From Pseudoclavibacter sp. AY1F1 (GTDB lineage Bacteria > Actinomycetota > Actinomycetes > Actinomycetales > Microbacteriaceae), in the NCBI RefSeq assembly GCF_002931075.1, contig NZ_PSTQ01000019.1, forward strand, positions 1 through 40,592: a stretch of 40,592 bases of DNA, in the 5' to 3' direction. Under the pieces are notes generated by a model. The model had not been told where the DNA came from. It did not search any database and saw nothing but the letters and a program-made list of their open reading frames with translations. Shown here one piece after another: positions 1-6,906 of this stretch. Each line of letters opens with the position of its first letter. The stretch's first letter is position 1. The position numbers and the translations under genes were made by a program.

Positions 1-54
1 GGAGCACGGAGGGGAGAGGGGGGCGGGCGGGGAGGGCGGGCGGGCGGGCGGGGA
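1..54. repeat. G-rich low-complexity tract
   Basis: The first bases are almost purely G with single C or A interruptions, including repeated GGGC units. Many runs of three or more G are closely spaced, the pattern of a potential G-quadruplex on the plus strand. No coding signal is convincing. It lies downstream of the rhaS terminator and is cut by the window edge. Confidence 0.6.
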
Positions 55-109
55 GTGTGCGCGAAGCGCGCGGGAGGGTGGGCGCGGAGGCCGCGCTCGG
101 GATGCGCAA

Positions 110-142
110 ACGCCGCGCCGGGAGATGGTCCCGGCGCGGCGT
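110..142 (-). terminator. Hairpin terminator after rhaS
   Basis: A perfect 14-bp inverted repeat with a 5-base loop. On the minus strand the stem is followed by TTTGC, a short T tract typical of high-GC terminators. It lies about 78 bases past the rhaS stop, so it plausibly ends the rhaTPQS transcript. Confidence 0.7.
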
Positions 143-219
143 CTGCAGTTCAGTTCGGCGGGGCGACTGGCGCCCGCCTTCGGCGCGAGAAGCTCTCGGA
201 GCCTCCCGCTCTTCAGCTC

Positions 220-1251
220 CTAGAAGCTGAAGTCGCCGATGTTTGCCTTGTCGAAGACGAAGGGCTCTCCGAGGAGGACAACGCCGTCGGCGCCGACCGT
301 GTACTCGCCGAGCTCGCCAGCCGTGAAGGTGTCGCCTTCAGCGCCGGTGATGTCGCCGGCGATGAGGGCCTGGGCTGCGAACGCAGACAGGTAGCCGAGG
401 TCTTCCGGATTCCAGAGTGCGAACGAGGTGACGGTGCCGTCCTCGACGAACTCGCGCATCTGGTTCGGCGTGCCGAGACCGGTCACTGCGACCTTGCCCT
501 TGAAGTCAGAGGTCTGGATGTAGCGTGCTGCAGCCGCGATGCCGACCGTCGTGGGCGAGACGATGCCCTTGAGGTTGGGGTGCGTCTGGAGGAGCGCTGC
601 GGTCTTGTCGAACGAGGTCTGGTCGTCGTCGTCGCCGTAGACGGTCTCGACGATGGTGATGTCTGGGTACTCGGTGCCGACGTACGCTTCCATCTTCTCG
701 ATCCAGGCGTTCTGGTTCGTCGCATTGGCTGCTGCGGAGAGGATGGCGATCTCGCCGGATCCACCGATCTGCTCGGCGATGAGGTCGATCTGCGCCTTGG
801 CGATGCCGTCGGCGTCAGCCTGGTTGATGAACAGGTCGCGGCACTCCGGGTTGGTGTCGGAGTCGAAGGTGACGACCTTCGTGCCGGCGTCGCGTGCCTC
901 GTTGAGGGCGTCGCAGATGGCCTCGGGGTCGTTGGCGGAGATGACGATGCCGCCGACGCCCTGCTGCGTGAGGGTGTTGATGTAGCTGACCTGCGCGTCG
1001 GGGGTTGCCTCCGACGGGCCGACCTCGGCGAACGTGCCACCGAACTCGGTGGCGGCAGCCTGGCCGCCGACGCTGGATGCCTCGAAGTACGGGTTTCCGA
1101 GGTTCTTGGGGAGGAAGGTGACGGTGAGGTTGCCGGCGTCTCCGCCGCCGCCTGCTGCGGTGTCGTCGCCAGTGGTGCATCCAGTGAGCACGAGTGCTGC
1201 ACTCACTGCGAGTGCGCCAGCTGCGCTCAGCCGCTTCGTTGCGAGCTTCAT
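220..1251 (-). CDS. rhaS: Rhamnose-type ABC transporter substrate-binding lipoprotein
   Basis: This 343-residue protein starts with a lipoprotein signal ending in LVLTGC (lipidated Cys25), followed by a Gly/Ala linker and a periplasmic-binding-protein type I fold of the Peripla_BP_4 class. Phrases such as FLPKNLGNPYFEA near residue 46, VISANDPEAICDAL and KVVTFDSDTNPECRDLFINQ resemble RhaS more than ribose or AI-2 binding proteins, although exact ligand cannot be read from sequence. It would capture the sugar outside the membrane for the two permeases. A ribosome site AAGGGA lies 6 bases before the ATG. It is last in the rhaTPQS operon, about 97 bases after rhaQ, and the gap may allow extra regulation or mRNA processing for higher expression. 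Rhamnose specificity is an inference helped by the rhamnosidase-like genes nearby. Confidence 0.85.
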   Translation of the reverse strand: MKLATKRLSAAGALAVSAALVLTGCTTGDDTAAGGGGDAGNLTVTFLPKNLGNPYFEASSVGGQAAATEFGGTFAEVGPSEATPDAQVSYINTLTQQGVGGIVISANDPEAICDALNEARDAGTKVVTFDSDTNPECRDLFINQADADGIAKAQIDLIAEQIGGSGEIAILSAAANATNQNAWIEKMEAYVGTEYPDITIVETVYGDDDDQTSFDKTAALLQTHPNLKGIVSPTTVGIAAAARYIQTSDFKGKVAVTGLGTPNQMREFVEDGTVTSFALWNPEDLGYLSAFAAQALIAGDITGAEGDTFTAGELGEYTVGADGVVLLGEPFVFDKANIGDFSF

Positions 1252-1347
1252 GGGGTTTCCCTTCGGGTACTGAGCCGCACGGTGTTCCGGGCGACGATTG
1301 GGGTGTTGCGTGTGTGGGTGGATGTGAGCTTCAGTTCGTGGGGCCGC

Positions 1348-2421
1348 TCAGGCCTTCGGAACTGTCCCGCTGGTCGTTCCGACCAGCGATTTCTCTGCCT
1401 TGGGCCGCTTGCGGCGGATCCTGGGCAGGAGGCTTGCTCCGACGACGGAGGCCACGAGGAGCACTCCGGTGATGATGTTGATGACGTCGGAGGTGACGTT
1501 CGCGAGGCGCAGGGCGCTGGCGAGGACGCCGATGAGGAGGACTGCCGCGACAACCCCGTAGAGCTTGCCGCGTCCGCCGAAGACGGAGACGCCGCCGAGC
1601 ACGACCGCCGCGATGACCTGCAGTTCGAGGCCGGTCGCGTTGTCGCCTCGCGCTGAGCCGTAGCGCAGCGTGAAGTAGATGCCGGCGAGGGCCGCGAGGC
1701 CGCCTGCGAGCACGAACAGGATGAACTTCGTGCGGCCGACGGGGACGCCCGAGAAGTGGGCGGCTTCCTTGGAGAGGCCGATGGCGTAGACGCCGCGGCC
1801 GAAGGGCGTGTAGTGGAGCACGACGATGAAGATCGCGAGCAGGATGAGGAACGGGATCATGATGGCCGGGATGGGCGTGCCCACGATCTTGGCCTTCGCG
1901 ATGTCGGTCCAGAACTCGGGGAACGACGTGACCGCTGCGGTGCCGAGCACGCCGACCGCGATGCCGCGGAAGAGAGCGAGCGTACCGATGGTGACGGCGA
2001 GCGATGGCAGGCCGACCTTGGTGACGAGGAAGCCGTTGAACGCTCCGCCGACGACGCCGACGATGATCGCGGCGAGGGCGGCGAGTTCGAACGGGACGCC
2101 CGCCTGGTAGAGCGCGCCGGTGGTGACGCTCGCGAGGCCAACCATGGAGCCGACCGACAGGTCGATCTCTCCGGTGATCATGATGAGCGTCATCGGCAGG
2201 GCGATGATGAGCACCGCGGCGACGTCCATGAGCAGGTAGGTGATGGTGATGGGCTGCGAGAAGCCCTTCACTGCGGCCATGGAGACGACGCACACCACGA
2301 CGAGGAGGGCGACGATCGCCATCTCGCGGGTGAACAGCATCCGCCGCCAAGCTGGCTGCGAGTAGTTCTCGATGGTGCGCTGCGTGGCAGCGGACGACGT
2401 TGGGGTCGTGAGAGCGGTCAT
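1348..2421 (-). CDS. rhaQ: Sugar ABC transporter permease (RhaQ-like)
   Basis: A 357-residue multi-spanning membrane protein of the BPD_transp_2 (ribose/rhamnose/autoinducer-2) permease family. The chosen start is the ATG whose first bases overlap the rhaP stop (ATGA), preceded by GAGGGAGGA. The same frame stays open further upstream, but that part is Arg/His-rich shadow sequence inside rhaP. Visible family features are ITGEIDLSVGSMVGLASV in the first third, the loop GRGVYAIGLSKEAAHFSGV about two thirds along and VLGGVSVFGGRGKLYGVV near the end. Together with RhaP it should form the transmembrane channel driven by RhaT. Assignment of the Q rather than P name is by gene order and is arbitrary. 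Confidence 0.85.
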   Translation of the reverse strand: MTALTTPTSSAATQRTIENYSQPAWRRMLFTREMAIVALLVVVCVVSMAAVKGFSQPITITYLLMDVAAVLIIALPMTLIMITGEIDLSVGSMVGLASVTTGALYQAGVPFELAALAAIIVGVVGGAFNGFLVTKVGLPSLAVTIGTLALFRGIAVGVLGTAAVTSFPEFWTDIAKAKIVGTPIPAIMIPFLILLAIFIVVLHYTPFGRGVYAIGLSKEAAHFSGVPVGRTKFILFVLAGGLAALAGIYFTLRYGSARGDNATGLELQVIAAVVLGGVSVFGGRGKLYGVVAAVLLIGVLASALRLANVTSDVINIITGVLLVASVVGASLLPRIRRKRPKAEKSLVGTTSGTVPKA

Positions 2422-3470
2422 GATTCCTCCCTCGCTTCGACGAGCTTGCGGGATTGGCGGATGGCGAGCACACGGTCGAGGACGATCGCGGCGAGGATGA
2501 GCACACCGACGACGGCGCGCTGCCAGAAGTCCGGGATGCCGACGAGCGGGAGCACTCGGTTGATGGTCATGAGGAGCATCGCGCCGATGGCCGCGCCCCA
2601 CAGGGTTCCGACACCACCGGTGATGGCGACGCCGCCGATGACGGCGGCTCCGACCGCATCCAGTTCCCAACCGGCTCCGGCCTGGGAGCTGACGGTGCCG
2701 TAGCGGGCTGCGTAGAAGACTCCGGCGAGGCCGGCGAGCGCACCCGAGAGCACAAACGCGGTGAGCACGCGGCGCACGTCGGGCAGGCCGTAGAGCTTGG
2801 CGGCGTCCGGGTCGGAGCCGATGGCGTAGAACTCTCGGCCCGGGCGGGTGTTCTTCATGACCCAGGCTGCGATGGCGAGCACGATGACGGCGATGATCGT
2901 GAGGATCGGGATCGTCAGGATCTGGCCGGTGCCGAGGGCGAGGAAGTCGCGGGGCATGTCGCTTGCATTGATGCGGCTCGATCCAGCCCACATGACGTTG
3001 ATGCCGCGGTAGGCGTAGAGCGTGCCAAGCGTGATGACCATGGCGGGCACTCGTACGTAGGCGACGAGTGCGCCGTTGACGAATCCGAGGATCGCGCCGA
3101 ACAGCACTGCTGCGATGACGACGACGGGGATCGGGATGCCGGGGAAGTCGATGAAGAGGCGGCCCGTGAGGAACGCGGTGAGGCCGATCACGGAGCCGAC
3201 CGACAGGTCGACGTTGCGGGTGATGAGGACGATCGCCTGGCCGACTGCGACGAGCAGCAGGATGGACGGCGTCAGGAACAGGTCGCGCCAGCCGTCTGGG
3301 CTGAACAGGAAGTTCGGGTTGGCGACGGTCGCGACGATGAGGACGATCGCGAGGGCGAGGAGGATGCCGAGCTCGCGTGCTTTGCCGAAGTTGCCGAAGC
3401 GGATGGCCTTCTTGGGTGGCATGGGTGCGCCGGCGGTGGGGTGCGGCCCCTGCGTGGTGGTCGTGGTCAT
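2418..3470 (-). CDS. rhaP: Sugar ABC transporter permease (RhaP-like)
   Basis: A 350-residue permease of the same BPD_transp_2 family as its downstream neighbour. After a short cytoplasmic N-terminus (about 35 residues) come repeated hydrophobic spans. Signature segments are LITRNVDLSVGSVIGLTAF, YAYRGINVMWAG, GREFYAIGSDPDAAKLYGL and VIGGVAITGGVGTLWGA. It overlaps rhaT by one base (TGATG) and rhaQ by four (ATGA), so the three are almost certainly translationally coupled. It should pair with RhaQ as a heterodimeric channel. Confidence 0.87.
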   Translation of the reverse strand: MTTTTTQGPHPTAGAPMPPKKAIRFGNFGKARELGILLALAIVLIVATVANPNFLFSPDGWRDLFLTPSILLLVAVGQAIVLITRNVDLSVGSVIGLTAFLTGRLFIDFPGIPIPVVVIAAVLFGAILGFVNGALVAYVRVPAMVITLGTLYAYRGINVMWAGSSRINASDMPRDFLALGTGQILTIPILTIIAVIVLAIAAWVMKNTRPGREFYAIGSDPDAAKLYGLPDVRRVLTAFVLSGALAGLAGVFYAARYGTVSSQAGAGWELDAVGAAVIGGVAITGGVGTLWGAAIGAMLLMTINRVLPLVGIPDFWQRAVVGVLILAAIVLDRVLAIRQSRKLVEAREES

Positions 3471-4978
3471 CAGAGCACCACCGTCACTGCGCCGGTCGCG
3501 GCGCGCATGACGCTCTCGCTGGTTGCCTGGCTGCGGTCGATTTCCTGGGCGATGCGGCCTTCGTGCATGACGAGCACGCGGTCGGCCATGCCGAGGACTT
3601 CTGGGAGCTCCGAGGAGATCATGAGGATTCCCATCCCGGTGCCCGCGAGCTGGGAGAGCAGGCGGTGCACTTCTGATTTGGTGCCGACGTCGATGCCTCG
3701 CGTCGGCTCATCGATGATGAGGAGTTTGGGGTTCGTCGCGAGCCACTTGGCGATGACGACCTTCTGCTGGTTGCCGCCGGAGAGGGTGCCGGCGATCGTG
3801 TCGAGCGCCTGCGCCTTAACTTCGAGCTTCGTCGCCCACTCGCGGGCGTCGTCGTGCTGCTTGCGGCCGTTGATGACGCCGAGCTTCGTGAGCTGGTTCA
3901 GGATGACGCTCGTGATGTTCTCGCCGACTCCGGAGTCGACGACGAGCCCCTGCTTGCGGCGGTCTTCGGGGATGAGCGCGAGTCCGGCTTGCATGGCGGC
4001 GACGGGCGAGCCCGGCTTGACGGCCTTGCCGTCGACCGTGACGCGACCCGACTTGTATTTGTCGACGCCGAAGACGGCGCGGGCGACCTCGCTGCGACCG
4101 GCGCCGACGAGGCCGGCGAGGCCGACGATCTCGCCGGAGCGGACCGTGAAGTTGATGTCGTGGAAGATGCCGGGGCTCTCGAGGTCCTCGACGACGAGCA
4201 CAGGCTCGCCGATGACGGTCTCCTGCTTCGGGAACAGTTCGGTCACCTCGCGGCCGACCATCTGCTGCACAAGCGCATCCACGGTCGTCTCGCTGATGAG
4301 GTTCGTCGCGATGTAGCTGCCGTCGCGCATGACGGTGACCTTGTCGCAGAGCGCGAAGACCTCGTCGAAGCGATGCGAGATGAACATGAGGCCTCGGCCC
4401 TCGTCGCGCAGGCTGCGCGCGATGGCGAAGAGTCGGTCGACTTCGACGCCGGAGAGGGCGGCGGTCGGCTCATCCATGATGAGTACTCGCGCGTTGAGTG
4501 AGACGGCCTTGGCGATCTCGATGACCTGCTGGTCGGCGATGGAGAGTCCCTCGGCCGGGCGGTCGGGGTCGATGTTCACGCCGAGTCGCGTGAACAGCGC
4601 CTTTGCCTCGTCGCGCATCGCCGCACGGTTGATGCGGCCGAAGCGGTTCGTGGGCTGGCGGCCCATGAAGATGTTCTCGGTGACCGAGAGGTCGGGGAAG
4701 AGCGTCGGCTCCTGGTAGATGACCGCGACGCCCGCGGCCTTCGACTGGGCCGTGGATGTGAAGTTGACGTCTTCGCCGCCGAGCTGGAAGATTCCGGCGT
4801 CGCGCTGGTAGAGACCAGCGACGATCTTGACGAGCGTGGACTTGCCGGCGCCGTTCTCACCCACGAGTGCGTGGATGGAACCGGACTCGACGGCGATCGT
4901 GCCGGATCGGAGTGCGACGACGGATCCGAATGACTTCTGCACATCGCGCAGCTCGAGTACGACTTGCGAACTCGTCAC
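3470..4978 (-). CDS. rhaT: Sugar ABC transporter ATP-binding protein (RhaT-like)
   Basis: A 502-residue tandem ATPase typical of ribose/rhamnose importers. The N-terminal half has Walker A GENGAGKST at residues 40-48, a LSIADQQ signature and Walker B VLIMDEPTAAL. The C-terminal half has the usual degenerate Walker A (GLVGAGRSE), a full signature LSGGNQQ and Walker B LLIIDEPTRGID. It starts at a GTG (MTSSQ) with ACGGAG upstream. As first gene of the operon it lies downstream of a sigma70-like promoter and a LacI-type palindrome. Tandem-domain ATPases of this class power uptake without a second ATPase gene, which matches the single ATPase gene here. Rhamnose as substrate is inferred from RhaS and context. 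Confidence 0.87.
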   Translation of the reverse strand: MTSSQVVLELRDVQKSFGSVVALRSGTIAVESGSIHALVGENGAGKSTLVKIVAGLYQRDAGIFQLGGEDVNFTSTAQSKAAGVAVIYQEPTLFPDLSVTENIFMGRQPTNRFGRINRAAMRDEAKALFTRLGVNIDPDRPAEGLSIADQQVIEIAKAVSLNARVLIMDEPTAALSGVEVDRLFAIARSLRDEGRGLMFISHRFDEVFALCDKVTVMRDGSYIATNLISETTVDALVQQMVGREVTELFPKQETVIGEPVLVVEDLESPGIFHDINFTVRSGEIVGLAGLVGAGRSEVARAVFGVDKYKSGRVTVDGKAVKPGSPVAAMQAGLALIPEDRRKQGLVVDSGVGENITSVILNQLTKLGVINGRKQHDDAREWATKLEVKAQALDTIAGTLSGGNQQKVVIAKWLATNPKLLIIDEPTRGIDVGTKSEVHRLLSQLAGTGMGILMISSELPEVLGMADRVLVMHEGRIAQEIDRSQATSESVMRAATGAVTVVL

Positions 4979-5071
4979 GGTGGCTCCGTTCTCTTCGTTG
5001 AGTATTGCGGGGGTGTTGAGGGGTGCTCGGTGGTGAGCGGCGTTGAGCCTACTTGATTCTTCACGGACTTT

Positions 5072-5084
5072 GTGAATCGTTTCA
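5072..5084 (-). promoter_or_regulatory. LacI-type operator before rhaT
   Basis: GTGAATCGTTTCA is a near-palindrome centred on CG, the form expected of LacI/GalR-family operators. The same 13 bases occur before the large hydrolase at 6907, and a close variant occurs before the one at 17987. It lies just downstream of the predicted transcription start of rhaT, a position suited to repression. Confidence 0.6.
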
Positions 5085-5098
5085 AGCGACTGGATGTG

Positions 5099-5128
5099 AC
5101 ACTACGCGACGCTCGCAGAAAACGTCAA
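5099..5128 (-). promoter_or_regulatory. Predicted sigma70-type promoter of rhaTPQS
   Basis: Read on the minus strand, TTGACG (5128-5123) and TAGTGT (5104-5099) are separated by 18 bases. The start of transcription would fall near 5092, leaving a leader of about 115 bases that contains the LacI-type palindrome. The -35 box overlaps the last codon and stop of the tetR gene. Confidence 0.5.
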
Positions 5129-5775
5129 GCCAAGGATGCAGAGTTGTTACCGGAGGGCGCGCCATGCCCCTCGGAACCTGACCCCAACAACCCCTCCAAA
5201 CCCCGGAAAGCTCGCTCGACGGCAGTGTGGGCGGCCTCATCTGCGCCCGCCTCAGTCGCCCACCAGGACAGCGCCTCAGCCATGGCAGCCTGGACGGCCG
5301 CACTCGCGGCACGCGCAACGAGGCCGTCCGGATGCAGTCCGGCCCTGCGCGCCAGGAACACGGCGACCTCTCGCCGCCAACCGAGATAGGCATCCGGGCG
5401 CGACGACAGCTCGGGAGGCATCGCGGCGATAACGCGGAGCCGGAGGCGTGCGGTCGGCTCGACCTCGACCTCGAGGTCGAAGACCCTGCCGACAGCGACG
5501 GCGAGCGCCTGAAGGGGCGCCAACCCCTGGTCGACCGCGTCGAGCTCGCGCCTGAGCGCTTCGTGCCCACCCTCGGCACCCAGCCAGACGATGTCACCCT
5601 TGGCCGGGAAGTACCGATGCAGGGTGCGCAGACTGATGCCCGCCTCGGCGGCGAGCTGCGACATGGTGACGTGCTCATACCCCTCGCGAAGGATGATCTC
5701 CAGCATCTGCACGCGGAGCTGGCGCGGATCTGCAGACGCGGGTCGCCCGGGCCGACGTGTCTCACTCATGTGCAC
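5125..5775 (-). CDS. TetR family transcriptional regulator
   Basis: About 216 residues. An N-terminal helix-turn-helix is clear: QMLEIILREGYEHVTMSQLAAEAGISLRTLHRYFPAKGDIVWL. The rest is the variable ligand-binding and dimer part, ending in a Gly/Ser-rich tail, and I cannot infer the ligand. I chose the GTG start at 5775 because AAGGAG lies 7 bases before it. The next ATG, two codons later, would have a 13-base spacing. It is divergent from a short-chain dehydrogenase, and palindromic GAGTAT/ATACTC sites fill the shared gap, so it probably represses that gene and itself. Its stop codon overlaps the -35 box of the rhaT promoter. Confidence 0.85.
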   Translation of the reverse strand: MHMSETRRPGRPASADPRQLRVQMLEIILREGYEHVTMSQLAAEAGISLRTLHRYFPAKGDIVWLGAEGGHEALRRELDAVDQGLAPLQALAVAVGRVFDLEVEVEPTARLRLRVIAAMPPELSSRPDAYLGWRREVAVFLARRAGLHPDGLVARAASAAVQAAMAEALSWWATEAGADEAAHTAVERAFRGLEGLLGSGSEGHGAPSGNNSASLA

Positions 5776-5798
5776 ATTGTTGCTCCTTGCCGGGTTCG

Positions 5799-5825
5799 GA
5801 GTATTGACATACTCTGCCAATACTC
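5799..5825. promoter_or_regulatory. TetR operator between tetR and SDR gene
   Basis: GAGTAT-N4-ATACTC (5799-5814) is a perfect inverted repeat, and a third arm CAATACTC (5818-5825) pairs with GAGTATTG (5799-5806). A perfect -35 hexamer TTGACA (5804-5809) toward the dehydrogenase sits inside the palindrome, though no good -10 is visible at 17 bases. This is the expected place for binding by the adjacent TetR protein. Confidence 0.55.
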
Positions 5826-5849
5826 GCCTGAACTCAACGTGGAGGTCTC

Positions 5850-6683
5850 ATGCCGCATCCGCTCCCCGACGTCTCGAACGCCCCGATCTCGGACCTCGTC
5901 TCACTCAGAGGCCGGCGCGCCGTCGTGACCGGAGGCGCCCAGGGCCTGGGGCGGGCCATCTGCGAACGGCTCGCCGAAGCCGGTGCAGATCTGCTCATCG
6001 TCGATCTCGACGCGGCCCGTGCGACAGCCGCAGCCGACGAGATCGCCGCCAAGCACGGCAACCGCGCCATGGGTGCCGCCGCAGACGTGAGCATCGCGGA
6101 CTCCATCTCCGCCGCAGCCGCCCTCGCCGCAGCTGAGCTCGGTGGCATCGACATCTGGGTCAACAACGCGGGCATCTTCCCGAACGCCCCCGCCCTCGAC
6201 ATGCCGGTCGAGATGTGGGACCAGGTGTTCGCGGTGAATACCCGCGGCACCTTCCTCGGCGCGCGTGAAGCCGCGAGGCATATGAGCACGGACGGCTCGG
6301 GCGGCGTGATCGTGAACATCATCTCCACAGCGGGGTTCAAGGTCGGCTTCCCCGGAATGTCCGCCTACGCGAGTTCCAAGCACGCCGCCAACGGCCTCAC
6401 GAAGTCACTCGCACTCGACCTCGCGCCGATGGGGATCCGCGTGCTCGGGGTCGCCCCGAGCTACGTGCCGACCGAGGGGAACATCGCCGCCGCTGCCGCC
6501 GGAATGGAAGCCGCGAAGGCCGCCGGCGTGGAACTGCCAGAGCTTGACGTCATGAACCACAGCCTGATCGGCCGCACCGGCACTCCGGATGACATCGCGC
6601 GCGTCGTGCTGTTCGCCGCAAGCGACCTGTCGATGATCATGACGGGCAGCACCCTCCTCGCCGACGCCGGGGAGACGATCTGA
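5850..6683 (+). CDS. SDR family NAD(P)-dependent oxidoreductase
   Basis: A 277-residue classical short-chain dehydrogenase. It shows the cofactor motif TGGAQGLG at 27-34, an acidic residue after strand 2 (VDLD, favouring NAD), NNAG at 105-108, catalytic Ser near 159 (NIIST) and YASSK with Tyr173 and Lys177. GGAGG lies before the ATG. The substrate is not determinable. A sugar dehydrogenase role such as rhamnose oxidation is possible given the neighbours but is speculation. It is divergent from a TetR gene with palindromes between them. Its stop (TGATG) overlaps the start of a remnant SDR tail, suggesting that a second dehydrogenase gene once followed. Confidence 0.85.
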   Translation: MPHPLPDVSNAPISDLVSLRGRRAVVTGGAQGLGRAICERLAEAGADLLIVDLDAARATAAADEIAAKHGNRAMGAAADVSIADSISAAAALAAAELGGIDIWVNNAGIFPNAPALDMPVEMWDQVFAVNTRGTFLGAREAARHMSTDGSGGVIVNIISTAGFKVGFPGMSAYASSKHAANGLTKSLALDLAPMGIRVLGVAPSYVPTEGNIAAAAAGMEAAKAAGVELPELDVMNHSLIGRTGTPDDIARVVLFAASDLSMIMTGSTLLADAGETI

Positions 6684-6784
6684 TGTCGACGCCGAGTGTC
6701 CTGATCTTCCTCGCCAGCGACGACAGCCGGTGGATCACCGGCCAGAACTTCAACGCCGACGGCGGAGCCGTCATCCAAGCCTGA
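6683..6784 (+). pseudogene. Remnant C-terminus of a second SDR
   Basis: The 33-codon frame beginning at the ATG in the upstream gene's TGATG junction encodes IFLASDDSRWITGQNF followed by NADGGAV. This is the stereotyped end of classical short-chain dehydrogenases (FLASDxxxxITGQxxxxDGG). The upstream gene already has its own tail, so this is not a frameshifted extension. It looks like what is left of a tandem paralogue after deletion of its first 85-90 percent. Confidence 0.65.
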
Positions 6785-6793
6785 GACCGCCAC

Positions 6794-6825
6794 CCCCGCT
6801 TCCTCGAGCAGTCGAGGGAGCGGGG
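6794..6825 (+). terminator. Hairpin terminator after SDR genes
   Basis: A 14-bp stem with one G-T pair (CCCCGCTTCCTCGA against TCGAGGGAGCGGGG) and a 4-base loop is followed by CTCTTCC. It ends the dehydrogenase transcript before the large hydrolase promoter region. Confidence 0.6.
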
Positions 6826-6841
6826 CTCTTCCGGCCCAGTT

Positions 6842-6855
6842 GTGAATCGTTTCAC
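6842..6855 (+). promoter_or_regulatory. LacI-type operator before first GH106-like gene
   Basis: GTGAATCGTTTCAC, an imperfect palindrome with central CG, shares 13 identical bases with the site before rhaT. It lies 52-65 bases before the GTG start of the hydrolase, suggesting joint control of enzyme and transporter. Confidence 0.6.
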
Positions 6856-6906
6856 TTACCAATCGCCCCACTCGAATCCTGCCGAGCGCAGGGAAAGGAA
6901 CACTTC

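Noticed and set aside
55-1656. Long plus-strand open frame opposite rhaS and the end of rhaQ
   Set aside because: It is antisense to well-supported transporter genes and rich in Asp/Gly/Val shadow composition, with no family motif.
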